Assembly: GCA_943369295.1 (NCBI GenBank)
Contig: CALRMU020000001.1
Span: forward strand, 1,116,001 to 1,180,000
Origin: JAKRSE01 sp943369295
GTDB taxonomy: Bacteria > Armatimonadota > Fimbriimonadia > Fimbriimonadales > Fimbriimonadaceae
Reading direction: 5' to 3'
DNA length: 64,000 nt
Shown in pieces: positions 34,887 to 43,528 of this stretch. The notes under the pieces were generated by a model. The model had not been told where the DNA came from and did not search any database. It was given only the letters and a program-made list of their open reading frames with translations. Position 1 is the first letter of the stretch. Each line of letters starts with the position of its first letter. Made by a program: the position numbers and the translations under genes.

Positions 34887-35285
34887 TTTTGGCTCCCCTC
34901 TCAGGGTTAGAAAGAAACAGGCAAGATTGCTGGGTCTTCCTGTGGGGAATCCTCGGACGGATATGGAAAAACTAAAGCCCCTTTTGAGCTTTTTCTCCTA
35001 AAGATTTGGTTTCGACCCATTTCCACACGCCATTTTGAACCTGTGGAAAACTCTGTGGGGAACTTAGACGGCTTTTTCGGGAAGGCCTTTACAAACAAAA
35101 TCTCAACCCAAAAAGTCCCGAAAGCTGCCGTCCAGCCAGGAGAGGCTGTGGATAACTTCCAGATGCCATGGGACTTATTCTCCCATTTTTGTCCCGGGCA
35201 AAGGCCTTCGGGGTGATGGGACTGGAAAAGAAATCAGAGGTTTTTCGGGGCTGGCGATTTCGCCCACCCCGAAAGATTCTTCGAT
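34887..35285. other. 399-base intergenic region with DnaA-box-like sites
   Basis: No gene seen. Contains five DnaA-box-like nonamers: TGTGGGGAA 34941, ATTTCCACA 35019, TGTGGAAAA 35042, TGTGGGGAA 35054, TGTGGATAA 35147 (the last is a perfect TTATCCACA on the other strand). Four are on one strand. Also holds the promoter of flagellin and the aquaporin 3' region. See findings. Confidence 0.5.
35147..35155 (-). promoter_or_regulatory. DnaA box (perfect TTATCCACA)
   Basis: TGTGGATAA on the plus strand is the exact reverse complement of the consensus. It is the strongest of five similar sites in a 215-base stretch. A single match can be chance (a TGTGGAAAA also occurs near 40650), so confidence rests on the cluster. 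Confidence 0.4.
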
Positions 35286-35945
35286 TCAGTCCTTGGCGGT
35301 TTCTTCGTCGAAGAAGATGAGCCAGGCAACTGTTGCCAGAGAGGCTCCGACACAGGGGCCGAGAATGTAGATCCAAAAGTTCTTAAGGTCTCCGGCCACG
35401 ATTGCTGGTCCAAAGTAGCGGGCCGGGTTGAGCGCTCCACCTGTGTAGGGACCGATCGCGATGATGCCAAAGGCAATGATCAGGCCGATGTAAAGTCCGC
35501 CGACCTTGGCAGACCTCTTATCAACTGCCGTTCCGAAAACGGCCAGCATGAGGAAGAAGGTGGCAATACACTCCAGCCCGACGGCAGCAAAGGGAGCGAC
35601 TCCCTCTCCTGGTCCGGGAACAGCGACTCCACGGGTGCCTGGCACCAAAACTGCGGCTGCCCCTGCCCCTGCAACTCCACCAATCACCTGAATGATGCAG
35701 TAGGAGATGAAGGTTTTGACGTCGATCTTTTTGGCGATCAGAAGTCCGAGAGAGACGGCTGGGTTAAAGTGTCCGCCAGAAATCGCGCCCAAAGCGGAGA
35801 CACACACCATGATGGCAACGCCGAAAGCGAGGCCGATTCCGAGAAGTCCAGAAGATTGATCTTGAAGGTTGTAAACCGCCATGACTCCGAAGAAGCAAAG
35901 CGCGAAGACGCCGATGAATTCGGCTAGCAGGGTTTTGGGCTTCAT
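35286..35945 (-). CDS. Aquaporin / MIP family channel
   Basis: 219 aa, six membrane segments with two NPA loops: GGHFNPAVSLGL and GGALNPARYFGPA, the second carrying the Arg of the selectivity filter. Conducts water or small neutral solutes. The ATG at 35945 (MKPKTLLAEFIGVFALCF) is chosen over an earlier in-frame codon at 35969; AAAGGGAA lies 8-12 bases before it. Confidence 0.92.
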   Translation of the reverse strand: MKPKTLLAEFIGVFALCFFGVMAVYNLQDQSSGLLGIGLAFGVAIMVCVSALGAISGGHFNPAVSLGLLIAKKIDVKTFISYCIIQVIGGVAGAGAAAVLVPGTRGVAVPGPGEGVAPFAAVGLECIATFFLMLAVFGTAVDKRSAKVGGLYIGLIIAFGIIAIGPYTGGALNPARYFGPAIVAGDLKNFWIYILGPCVGASLATVAWLIFFDEETAKD

Positions 35946-36167
35946 TGTGTTGTTCCCTTTACGCCTCAATTCTGCCCCAGCGACCGAGATAAAAGGATAG
36001 TTTTCTGTCTTGATTCCTCTTTAATCTTGAGACTCTCTCTGCGCTGCCCTTCTCTGAGCCCTTAGCCAGAGTTCAATTCTCATCTAGGCTACTATGCAGT
36101 CTCTGCTTCTTCATCGGTTTTTTGATGCTCGGTGGGGAAGAGATAAAGGCGAGGTTTAAGGAAGCTT

Positions 36168-36416
36168 ATGCAGCTGATTGGACAGAAGAAGGAGTGCTGT
36201 GGCGCATGCGACACGTGCCCAGAAGTTCAATCGCCATGCATCAGGCTCTGCCGCCTGGGAAAGAACTCGATCTGCGAGGGCTGCTTTCGATCGATTGAGG
36301 AAATCTCAAACTGGGCCGGCATGACCCAAGAACAAAAGGCAGCCACGGTTGCCCAGGCTGCCTTGCGAAAAGCGGACTCAGAAGCTGAATCCTCGGCTGG
36401 ACGGGTCAGCCTCTAA
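36168..36416 (+). CDS. DUF1289 domain protein
   Basis: 82 aa. SPCIRLCRLGKNSICEGC-FRSIEEISNWAGM matches the DUF1289 pattern (P-C-x-x-x-C-x(7)-C-x-G-C then R-S-x-E-E-I-x-x-W). Three extra Cys at the N-terminus (CCGACDTC) suggest more metal binding. AAGGA lies before the ATG. Ends overlap the convergent minus-strand gene by 11 bases. Role not established. Confidence 0.85.
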   Translation: MQLIGQKKECCGACDTCPEVQSPCIRLCRLGKNSICEGCFRSIEEISNWAGMTQEQKAATVAQAALRKADSEAESSAGRVSL

Positions 36417-37446
36417 TCAGCCCCTTGGCCAAGGTTGGGCCAAGCATAGGAACCTGGCTGACTGCCAGAGCCGCCATCATTCTCCAAGACTGAAGTGATG
36501 TCCACCAGTTCGTCACCTGCTGACCAGCCCAATCCCATCCGGACCGGACGAAGCCTAGAGCTTGATCCAGATGAGCAGATCCTGTGTTGAATGAAGGCGT
36601 GGTTCTAGCTGGGGGAGGCGTGTTGGCCACATTGTCTTTCTGAGTAGTGGCAGCGGTTTTAGGAATCGTAAAGCCAGACCGAGCCACGCTCAAGCGCGTG
36701 GTGAGTCGTCTCTCTCCCTTTTTGCCCTGCTTCAAGGGGGTGACTGTGCTGATGGCTACATTGCGCATCTCTGAACCCAACGCGTAACCGCCCGCTAGGT
36801 TGAACCAGACCCTGCCTTCTCCGGTCATCTCTGTCTTGACCGAGGCTGTCGCGTCTGCTTCATTCTTCACAACTTCCAGCCCGTCGTTCTCAAGGGCGGT
36901 GAACTCCTGCTTCACAGTGACAGAGACAGTGGCGACATCTCCCTCAACCGATTCAACTTTGCAGGTGTAGGCAAGGGGAGCTCCGGAGAAGTCTCGATCA
37001 AACTTCCAAGTGAGGCCGGGTTTGATCTCTTCATTGGAGAATTCAAGAGGAACGAAGGTGATGTCTGGCATCCGCCTGGGGTCAAGGCCGGGGAGACGGA
37101 CGGGAAGGGGCGTGTTAGGGGCCGTGTTGGCCAAAACCTTGCCCTGTTTGTTGATGGTCACCACTGCCTTAGGAAAGAAATCCTGTACCGCATCGAGCCC
37201 GAGGGGAAGGGGAGCCTCGTTGAATTTTATGGAGAAGGAGGAGATTTCGCTGGCGATTTTCAGCTCATTCTCGGATTTGGATTCGCCTGTGACAGCCACT
37301 CCCATCCTGATCTCTGCTTTGCCTTCGTTGCCGCCCAGAATCGGCAGAAATCCGTTGAACTCGGCATCCATCACGTAAGCGTGCTTGGCGGCAGGCTCGA
37401 TCTTGTACTCAGCCGTCACCAAGGCCAAAGCCAGAAGGGGTCCCAT
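36406..37446 (-). CDS. Hypothetical protein, probably exported
   Basis: 346 aa, no family recognised. Short N-terminal hydrophobic stretch (GPLLALALVTAEY) is weak as a signal peptide, so the true start could lie elsewhere. The body has repeated beta-rich segments (about 20-260) with 'WKFDRDFSGAPLAYTCKVESV', a Pro/Thr-rich linker near 275-290, and an amphipathic helical end (WDWAGQQVTNWWTSLQSWR). Divergent from fucI. Function unknown. Confidence 0.65.
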   Translation of the reverse strand: MGPLLALALVTAEYKIEPAAKHAYVMDAEFNGFLPILGGNEGKAEIRMGVAVTGESKSENELKIASEISSFSIKFNEAPLPLGLDAVQDFFPKAVVTINKQGKVLANTAPNTPLPVRLPGLDPRRMPDITFVPLEFSNEEIKPGLTWKFDRDFSGAPLAYTCKVESVEGDVATVSVTVKQEFTALENDGLEVVKNEADATASVKTEMTGEGRVWFNLAGGYALGSEMRNVAISTVTPLKQGKKGERRLTTRLSVARSGFTIPKTAATTQKDNVANTPPPARTTPSFNTGSAHLDQALGFVRSGWDWAGQQVTNWWTSLQSWRMMAALAVSQVPMLGPTLAKGLIRG

Positions 37447-37566
37447 TACATAATCGGACGCCTTCGTGCCCTTTCAGGTTCTGGCACTTGGTGCCAGAAG
37501 GGGAATCTGGGCTATTCTGTAGGGGCCACTTGGCGAACCAATTGCCAAGGAGAGCAAGGCCTAAGC

Positions 37567-39363
37567 ATGTCCTTTCAGCCAGCTTCAAACCATGCCAGCC
37601 GACTGGCCAACCCTCTACCCAAAGTCGGAATTCGCCCTGCCATCGATGGCCGCTATGGCGGAGTAAGGGAAAGTCTTGAGGGGCCAACCCTTGCCATGGC
37701 TCACGCTGCCGCCGCCTTGATTTCGGAATCATTGAAGCATGCAACGGGCGAGCCGGTTGAATGCGTCGTACCCGATTTCTGCATCGGCGGCACGATGGAA
37801 TCCTGCAAAGCAGAAGAGCTTTTCACTTTAGCTGGCGTCGGCTTGACTCTGACCGTTACTCCATGCTGGTGCTACGGAACTGAAACCGTAGATATGGATC
37901 CCGTCCGGCCAAAAGCTATTTGGGGATTCAACGGAACCCAAAGGCCAGGCGCCGTCTATCTTGCCGCTGCCTTGGCTGGTCATAGCCAGATGGGGCGTCC
38001 CGCTTTTGGAATCTATGGTCGAGACGTGCAGGATCTGGGCGACGAGACGATTCCAGAAGACGTGAAGGAAAAGATTCTCCGCTTTGTCCGGGCCGGAATT
38101 GCTGTCGCCACTATGAAGGGCACCAGCTACCTGGCTCTCGGTGGAACTTCGATGGGAATCGCTGGTTCTCGCGTCGATGCCAGCTTCTTTGAGCAGTACC
38201 TTGGCATGAGGGTGGAATCGGTCGACATGGCCGAAGTCGCTGGGCGCATGAAGTCGGGAATGTACGACAAGGAAGAGCACGCCGAGGCTCTGGCCTGGGT
38301 GAAGGCCAACTGCACCGAAGGCTTTGATATCAACGACGAAGCCAAGCAGAGAAGCAGGGAAGAGAAGGACCAGGATTGGAGCGATTCGGTCGCCATGACC
38401 CTGATCGCCCGCGACCTGATGGTGGGCAACAAGAAGCTGGAAGAACTCGGCTACCCCGAACAGGCTCGCGGCCACAATGCTTTGGCCGGAGGGTTCCAGG
38501 GCCAGCGGCAGTGGACTGACCACTTTCCGAACGGCGACTTTATGGAGGCGATTCTGACCAGCAGCTTTGATTGGGGCGGCGTGAGGATGCCCTACACCTT
38601 TGCCACTGAGAACGACAGCCTCAACGCTGCCACTATGCTGCTCGGCTTCCTTATGTCTGGCACGGCTCAGCTCTTTGCGGATGTTCGCACCTACTGGTCT
38701 CCAGATGCGGTTGAGAGGGTGACGGGTTGGCGACCTTCCGGAGATGCTTCGGACGGATTCCTCCACCTGATCAACTCTGGCCCCGCCGCTCTCGATTGGG
38801 CCGGAGTCAGTGGGGAAGAAGGAATCAAGCCTTGGTACGAGGTTTCTCAGGCTGATGCTGATGCGAGCCTAAGGGCAACCACCTGGCACGCCAGCGACCG
38901 AGGCTACTTCCCAGCAGGTGGCTGGTCGACCAAGTTCAAAACCAAAGGAGGTCTGCCCTGCACCATGGCCAGAATCAACCTTGTGGGCGGTCTCGGACCC
39001 GTGCTTCAGATTGCCGAAGGCTGGACGATTGAACTGCCAGATGCGGTCCACGATGTGTTGGATGAGAGGACCAGCTCTACTTGGCCAACGACCTGGTTCG
39101 TCCCTCGTTTGACTGGTTCTGGCCCCTATTCCGATGTCTATTCAGTGATGGCCGCCTGGGGCGCTAACCACGGAGCGATTTCGGTCGGCCACACTGGCGC
39201 CGACCTCATCACTCTGGCTTCGATGCTGAGGATCCCGGTGGATATGCACAACGTCGATGCGGGGGACGTCTACCGGCCTTCAACCTGGACTCGGTTCGGT
39301 GCCATGGATCTTCAGGCGGCGGATTACCTAGCCTGCCGAACCTACGGTCCGCTTTACAAGTAG
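37567..39363 (+). CDS. fucI: L-fucose isomerase
   Basis: 598 aa, the usual length. Converts L-fucose to L-fuculose (also D-arabinose). N-terminal 'KVGIRPAIDGRYGGVRESLE', 'YGTETVDMDP', 'WGFNGTQRPGAVYLAAALAG', active-site blocks 'MPYTFATENDSLNAATML' and QLFADVRTYWSPDAVERVTG, and 'VMAAWGANHGAISVGH'. Start at ATG 37567 with AAGG 8 bases upstream; an earlier GTG at 37381 adds unrelated sequence and overlaps the divergent gene. No other fucose genes adjacent. Confidence 0.96.
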   Translation: MSFQPASNHASRLANPLPKVGIRPAIDGRYGGVRESLEGPTLAMAHAAAALISESLKHATGEPVECVVPDFCIGGTMESCKAEELFTLAGVGLTLTVTPCWCYGTETVDMDPVRPKAIWGFNGTQRPGAVYLAAALAGHSQMGRPAFGIYGRDVQDLGDETIPEDVKEKILRFVRAGIAVATMKGTSYLALGGTSMGIAGSRVDASFFEQYLGMRVESVDMAEVAGRMKSGMYDKEEHAEALAWVKANCTEGFDINDEAKQRSREEKDQDWSDSVAMTLIARDLMVGNKKLEELGYPEQARGHNALAGGFQGQRQWTDHFPNGDFMEAILTSSFDWGGVRMPYTFATENDSLNAATMLLGFLMSGTAQLFADVRTYWSPDAVERVTGWRPSGDASDGFLHLINSGPAALDWAGVSGEEGIKPWYEVSQADADASLRATTWHASDRGYFPAGGWSTKFKTKGGLPCTMARINLVGGLGPVLQIAEGWTIELPDAVHDVLDERTSSTWPTTWFVPRLTGSGPYSDVYSVMAAWGANHGAISVGHTGADLITLASMLRIPVDMHNVDAGDVYRPSTWTRFGAMDLQAADYLACRTYGPLYK

Positions 39364-39380
39364 GACAGGTGGTCTTGTTT

Positions 39381-39407
39381 CAGGGCAGACACAATGGGTC
39401 TGCCCTG
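39381..39407 (+). terminator. Hairpin after fucI, probable terminator
   Basis: Perfect 10-bp stem CAGGGCAGAC / GTCTGCCCTG with a 7-base loop, 17 bases after the fucI stop. No good T-run follows (TCTCACTTTAG), so it is a weaker terminator or an mRNA 3' protector. Confidence 0.55.
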
Positions 39408-39444
39408 TCTCACTTTAGTCAAATTGTTAAGAATAAGTTAAGGG

Positions 39445-40644
39445 TTGAGAAAGTCGTCAATCCCGTTATCTCCCATGCCCATTGCCGACGCCCCCGTGAC
39501 CCTTGGTTCTTTCGATATCACTCCTCAGTTTGAGCACAGGGCCAGGTGGGAAAGGCGAATTGATCGCGACTTTTTTGAACCCAGATCGGACAATGTCACT
39601 GATCTCCAGTTCAGGACTCGTTTGGGATTCACTGCAAAGCAGAAGAACGGCGGCAAGCTGACCGTAAGGTGGCAGCTGGGCTACGGTGAGGCTCTGCGTC
39701 CCAGCGGCGACACGGTGACCCACAACAGCGATCTGACCATTTTTAACTGGGAGCAGAAGTTTGGCGATTGGAACATGGTTTTGGGCCGCCAGACTTACAT
39801 TTTGGGCAACGCCAAGCTCGTCAGCAGTTCGACCGGATGGGGCAACCTGGGGCGGACCTTTGAAGGCCTGAGATTGAACTACAAAGACTGGGAGTTTGCT
39901 GGTTTTAAAGAAGCCACCAACACCCCCAGCAACAAGCAGATCTCGCTTGGCTTGATCTCAAACAAGAATGAGCTGGGTTTGAGCTCTTTGATTTACCGAG
40001 TCAACGAAAGGCCAGTGCTTAGGTCTGAGACCTTCACCCTCAACCACATTTATTCTCAAGAGGTTTCTGGATTTGACTTCAGCCTGGAGGGTTCGGCACA
40101 GTGGGGCAAAAACGAGGGGCGAGACCACGCGGCCTGGGCTCTGACGGCGAGAGTCGAGAAAGAGGTCAGCAAGACCCTCAACGCTTTTGCCGAAGCCAAC
40201 CTTGTTTCGGGAGGATCTGGCCCCAAGAGCGGCACCTTTGATCAGCTTTATCAGAACCCCGAACCCAGCTACGGCATGAGGAGCATGATTGGCTACCGCA
40301 ACCTTCGCGAGCTGACCCTTGGGGCTGAGTGGAAGGCTAGCGACAAGATCAAGTTTGAAGGCAAGTTCAACATTTTGGGCCTGCAGGATAACAAAGATGC
40401 CTGGTACGGCATGAACGGATCGGCCAACCGCCACGGAGGCGGCGCCTTTATTGACCCCACCGGAAGGTCTGGTGGCCAGGTGGGGCGGGCGATTCAGCTG
40501 GAGGCTTTTTACACTCCCACCAAGCGAGACACCTTTGCGACTGGGATCGGGATCTTTCAGCCAGGCGCCTTTATCACGCGGCGTGTCGGAGGAAATTCCA
40601 CCAACCAGGTTTGGGGCTACTTCCTTTATCAGTTCAAGTTTTGA
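39445..40644 (+). CDS. Outer-membrane beta-barrel protein, alginate-export-like
   Basis: 399 aa. Series of amphipathic strands: 'FDITPQFEHRARWERRIDRD', 'TDLQFRTRLGFTAKQKN', 'NWEQKFGDWNMVLGRQTYI', and a C-terminal 'WGYFLYQFKF' ending in Phe, the usual barrel end. Fits the alginate export/DUF-type porins that pass sugars. There is no signal peptide: a stop codon lies at 39439, and TTG 39445 or ATG 39475 are the only starts. This is odd for an exported protein. Confidence 0.7.
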   Translation: MRKSSIPLSPMPIADAPVTLGSFDITPQFEHRARWERRIDRDFFEPRSDNVTDLQFRTRLGFTAKQKNGGKLTVRWQLGYGEALRPSGDTVTHNSDLTIFNWEQKFGDWNMVLGRQTYILGNAKLVSSSTGWGNLGRTFEGLRLNYKDWEFAGFKEATNTPSNKQISLGLISNKNELGLSSLIYRVNERPVLRSETFTLNHIYSQEVSGFDFSLEGSAQWGKNEGRDHAAWALTARVEKEVSKTLNAFAEANLVSGGSGPKSGTFDQLYQNPEPSYGMRSMIGYRNLRELTLGAEWKASDKIKFEGKFNILGLQDNKDAWYGMNGSANRHGGGAFIDPTGRSGGQVGRAIQLEAFYTPTKRDTFATGIGIFQPGAFITRRVGGNSTNQVWGYFLYQFKF

Positions 40645-40780
40645 TCTGGCTGTGGAAAAGTGAGGAAGATTTCTCGGCTTTTTCTATAGATCTGCCTTAA
40701 ACTATAAGCAGTCGAGTGCTCGGCCAGCTTGCCACCAGCAAGGTCAAGCACCATCCTGACTCCCTCCAAAAAAGCAGCAG

Positions 40781-40830
40781 GGCCCCCCAGATTATTTCTG
40801 GCGGGGCCTTGCTTGTTTTCGTTTTTCCGC
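40781..40830 (+). terminator. Terminator on the barrel-gene side
   Basis: Stem GGCCCCCCAG / CTGGCGGGGCC (one unpaired base) at 40781-40808 with ATTATTT loop, followed by TTGCTTGTTTTCGTTTTT. About 137 bases after the barrel stop. Confidence 0.8.
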
Positions 40831-40869
40831 CAAAGGGGTTTTACTTGGACGGATCTGGAATCCAAAAAC

Positions 40870-40910
40870 GCGGTTTTCGACCGAGCCGAAAGCGAAGGGT
40901 CGAAAACCGC
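40870..40910. repeat. 13-bp inverted repeat
   Basis: Perfect arms GCGGTTTTCGACC (40870-40882) and GGTCGAAAACCGC (40898-40910) around a 15-base loop. It lies between two terminators and is not needed by either. No T-run on either side. Confidence 0.7.
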
Positions 40911-40911
40911 C

Positions 40912-40954
40912 ACAAAACTAAAATTCCCCCTCCAGCAAAGCGACTGGAGGGGGA
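40912..40954 (-). terminator. Terminator of manB
   Basis: Perfect 11-bp stem TCCCCCTCCAG / CTGGAGGGGGA (40925-40954) with an 8-base loop. On the minus strand it is followed by ATTTTAGTTTTG. Confidence 0.8.
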
Positions 40955-41011
40955 TTAAAGGGGGAGGGAATATCCAGAACAGATACCTTCCCTTGATCAA
41001 AACCTGGCTGC

Positions 41012-42364
41012 CTAAGCCCGAATCATAGCAAGTAGCTCGGCGGTCTTTTCCTCGACCATCTCCATGCTGCCCCGAGTCTCCACGTTGAGCCGAATAACCG
41101 GCTCGGTGTTGCTGCCTCGCAGGTTGAACCGCCACTCGGGGAATTCGACACTCAGACCGTCGATCTTGTTGATCTCACCATCTTTGTACTTCTCCTCGAT
41201 CGCAGCAAGGACGCCTGGCACGCTTTCGACCGTGCTGTTGACCTCGCCGCTGCAGGGGAACTTGGCCATCATGTCTCGAACCAGCTCGCCCAAAGTCTGG
41301 CCGGACTGCTTCATGAGCTTAAGCAGAAGCAGCATGGGAATCATGCCGCTATCGCAGTACCAGTGGCTGCGGAAGTAGTGATGAGCGCTCATTTCGCCTC
41401 CGTAGATGGCGTTCTCGGCCCGCATCTTTTCCTTGATAAAGGCGTGGCCCGATTTGCACATCACGGCTCGGCCCTTCATTCGCTCGACGACTTCAAGAGT
41501 GTTCCAGGTCAGGCGGGGGTCGTAGATGATTGTTTCGCCGGGGTTATCTGCCAGCAGAGCCTGGCTAAGCAGACCGACCAGATAATAGCCTTCGATGAAG
41601 AGACCTGTTTCATCCAGGAAGAAGCAGCGGTCGTAGTCGCCATCCCAAGCCACGGCAAGGTCGTACTTGCCAGTCTTCATTTCTGCCTCGACTGGGGCGC
41701 GGCTTTCGGGGAGGATTGGGTTGGGCACTCCGTTAGGGAAGGTGCCATCCGGTTCGAACATCATCTTGGTCACCTGCAAGGGCAGGTGGGGCATCAGGGC
41801 TTCCATGGCCACGCCAGCGGCGCCGTTGCCGGGGCTGGCAAGCACCTTGTGGTCACCCAGCAGATCAGGGGGGCAGATGTTGAGCAGGTGCTTGACGAAA
41901 GCTTCGTAAGCGTTGATGGATTCGGTGGCGGGGGCTGTGCTGGGGGGGAGATCCTGCCCGATGAGAGCGGCAGTGTCTTCTTCAATCTCCAGCAGGCCGG
42001 TATCGCCGCTGATGGGTCGGCTTTCCTGCCTCACCATCTTCATCCCGTTGTATTCAGGAGGGTTGTGGCTGGCGGTGATCATCACTCCGCCATCCAGCCC
42101 GTAATGGGGGGTGGCAAAGTAGACCATTTCTGTGCCGACCATGCCTAAATCAATTACCTGGCAGCCTTCGGCGTTAAGGCCTCGGGTCATGGCGGCGGCC
42201 AGTTCTGGCCCAGTGAGGCGGATGTCGTAGCCGATGGCGACCTTTTTTGCTCCGGTGCGCTTGGCATAAGCACGGCCGATAGCTTGGGCGATCTCGGGGT
42301 TTAGTTCCGAAGGGACCTTGCCACGAACGTCGTAGGCTTTGAAACAGGCGAGATGCTGACCCAT
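41012..42364 (-). CDS. manB: Phosphomannomutase/phosphoglucomutase
   Basis: 450 aa. Interconverts hexose-6- and 1-phosphates for GDP-mannose and related EPS precursors. FKAYDVRGKVPSELN at the N-terminus, phosphoserine Ser99 in ITASHNPPEYNG, metal loop DGDYDR, sugar-binding GEMSAHHYF, and phosphate-binding RGSNTEPVIRLNVET. Very close in plan to enterobacterial CpsG/ManB. Start at ATG 42364. A second, distant link to the EPS genes. Confidence 0.96.
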   Translation of the reverse strand: MGQHLACFKAYDVRGKVPSELNPEIAQAIGRAYAKRTGAKKVAIGYDIRLTGPELAAAMTRGLNAEGCQVIDLGMVGTEMVYFATPHYGLDGGVMITASHNPPEYNGMKMVRQESRPISGDTGLLEIEEDTAALIGQDLPPSTAPATESINAYEAFVKHLLNICPPDLLGDHKVLASPGNGAAGVAMEALMPHLPLQVTKMMFEPDGTFPNGVPNPILPESRAPVEAEMKTGKYDLAVAWDGDYDRCFFLDETGLFIEGYYLVGLLSQALLADNPGETIIYDPRLTWNTLEVVERMKGRAVMCKSGHAFIKEKMRAENAIYGGEMSAHHYFRSHWYCDSGMIPMLLLLKLMKQSGQTLGELVRDMMAKFPCSGEVNSTVESVPGVLAAIEEKYKDGEINKIDGLSVEFPEWRFNLRGSNTEPVIRLNVETRGSMEMVEEKTAELLAMIRA

Positions 42365-42603
42365 GTTGAAACTAACGTTACCCGGCGAGGCTCTGTGTCA
42401 TCACGGGGTCTTGTGGTGGCGGGGACTTCTATCTGGTTTGGAGTTCATCTGAGGCTGGGTTTTGACTTTTCTGCTTGCCTTTGAGCCCTGGATGGAAGCG
42501 GTTTGTATTCCCGCCCCTGCCTCGCAGGCTCGGGCTCAGACGAAGGAGGAGAAGGTCGAGATAAGAGCCGGAGGTTTCACCTCGTCAGTCTCTGACAAAT
42601 GTC

Positions 42604-43515
42604 TTAGCTCCATAGAAGCTCTTGCCAAGAGGTACGGATCTCCTCGATAGAGACAGGACCAGGTTGGGAAAGGCTGTTCACAATCTCTCTGCCATCAATC
42701 GTAAGAAGTCGAAGCTTCGGGAGCTGCAGAATACTGGCCAGAAGCTCATCCGATAGACAAGGATTCTCATAAATGATAACGGCTTCAAGATTTGCTAGGA
42801 CGGATAGTGGCCGAAGGTCAGTCATGACATCTATGTCAAGACGTATCGTCTCCAAAATTTCAAGCTTGTCCACTGGACCGATGCTGCTTACACTGGGACA
42901 TCGAGTCAGAGAGAGATGCCGAAGAAGTGGCATTTTCTTTAAGAAATCCAAGTCATTCAGATTTCTGAATCTATCCAGACAGAGTCGTCTGAGGTCCGTA
43001 AGACGTTCAAGACATCCTAGCCTTTCCGAACGACAGCCACTTAGGTCTAGTATTCTCAAGTTACTAAGCCTTGAGATCTGATCTAGTTGTTCATCAGAAG
43101 AGCCAGTGGTAGCTAGGAATCTTAGCTCGGAACAGCTTTGTAAGCCAGATATGCAGTCAGAACTTGATGTGAGGAATTGACTTAGTTTAGGAAACCTGGA
43201 GATATCTAGATTGAATCCACTCAACTGGTAAACATCTAGCCTAGAAAGCTCCTGAAGATCGTAGATCGGCGTTAGGTCAAAACCATCGTGGGTGATTGAC
43301 AGATTCACGAGGTGAGGAAGATCTTTTACGAAACTAAGCTCATGGTTCTCTGGACCCATGCAAAGTTTGGTGATTTGCCACTCTTGAACTATCTCGACCA
43401 TTTCTGGCCTCCATCTTTCTTTGAGCGAAAATGCAGGTCCGGTGAAATCCTGAAAGACAAAGGATTTAGAGTCATCACCCAAAACCTTTTGGATCATTTG
43501 ACCTGGTTCCCACAT
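42604..43515 (-). CDS. Leucine-rich-repeat protein
   Basis: 303 aa. Tandem repeats of about 22-24 residues, with L-x-x-L-x-L-x-x-C/L spacing: LRILDLSGCRSERLGCLERL, LRRLCLDRFRNLNDLDFLKK, LRHLSLTRCPSVSSIGPVDK, and LETIRLDIDVMTDLRPLSVL. Shorter cap at each end. No signal peptide. Composition more A+T-rich than neighbours. Lies 13 bases after the permease gene and may be in the same transcript. A recognition or binding scaffold; partner unknown. Confidence 0.8.
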   Translation of the reverse strand: MWEPGQMIQKVLGDDSKSFVFQDFTGPAFSLKERWRPEMVEIVQEWQITKLCMGPENHELSFVKDLPHLVNLSITHDGFDLTPIYDLQELSRLDVYQLSGFNLDISRFPKLSQFLTSSSDCISGLQSCSELRFLATTGSSDEQLDQISRLSNLRILDLSGCRSERLGCLERLTDLRRLCLDRFRNLNDLDFLKKMPLLRHLSLTRCPSVSSIGPVDKLEILETIRLDIDVMTDLRPLSVLANLEAVIIYENPCLSDELLASILQLPKLRLLTIDGREIVNSLSQPGPVSIEEIRTSWQELLWS

Positions 43516-43528
43516 GGACTCTTCTAGC

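Larger units (their letters stand above)
40645..41011. other. Intergenic region with three hairpins
   Basis: About 370 bases between converging genes. Holds, in order, a terminator for the barrel gene (40781-40808), a 13-bp inverted repeat (40870-40910), and a terminator for manB (40925-40954). No gene seen. Confidence 0.6.

Noticed and set aside
31700..35285. parS site for ParB
   Set aside because: I looked for TGTTTCACGTGAAACA-like sequence and saw none; a pattern search would be more reliable.
37828..38766. Minus-strand open frame of 312 codons
   Set aside because: Antisense to fucI; shadow of codon bias.
42462..42650. Open frame of 62 codons
   Set aside because: No family, overlaps the LRR gene end, no ribosome-binding site; I see nothing else in the 42365-42603 gap.
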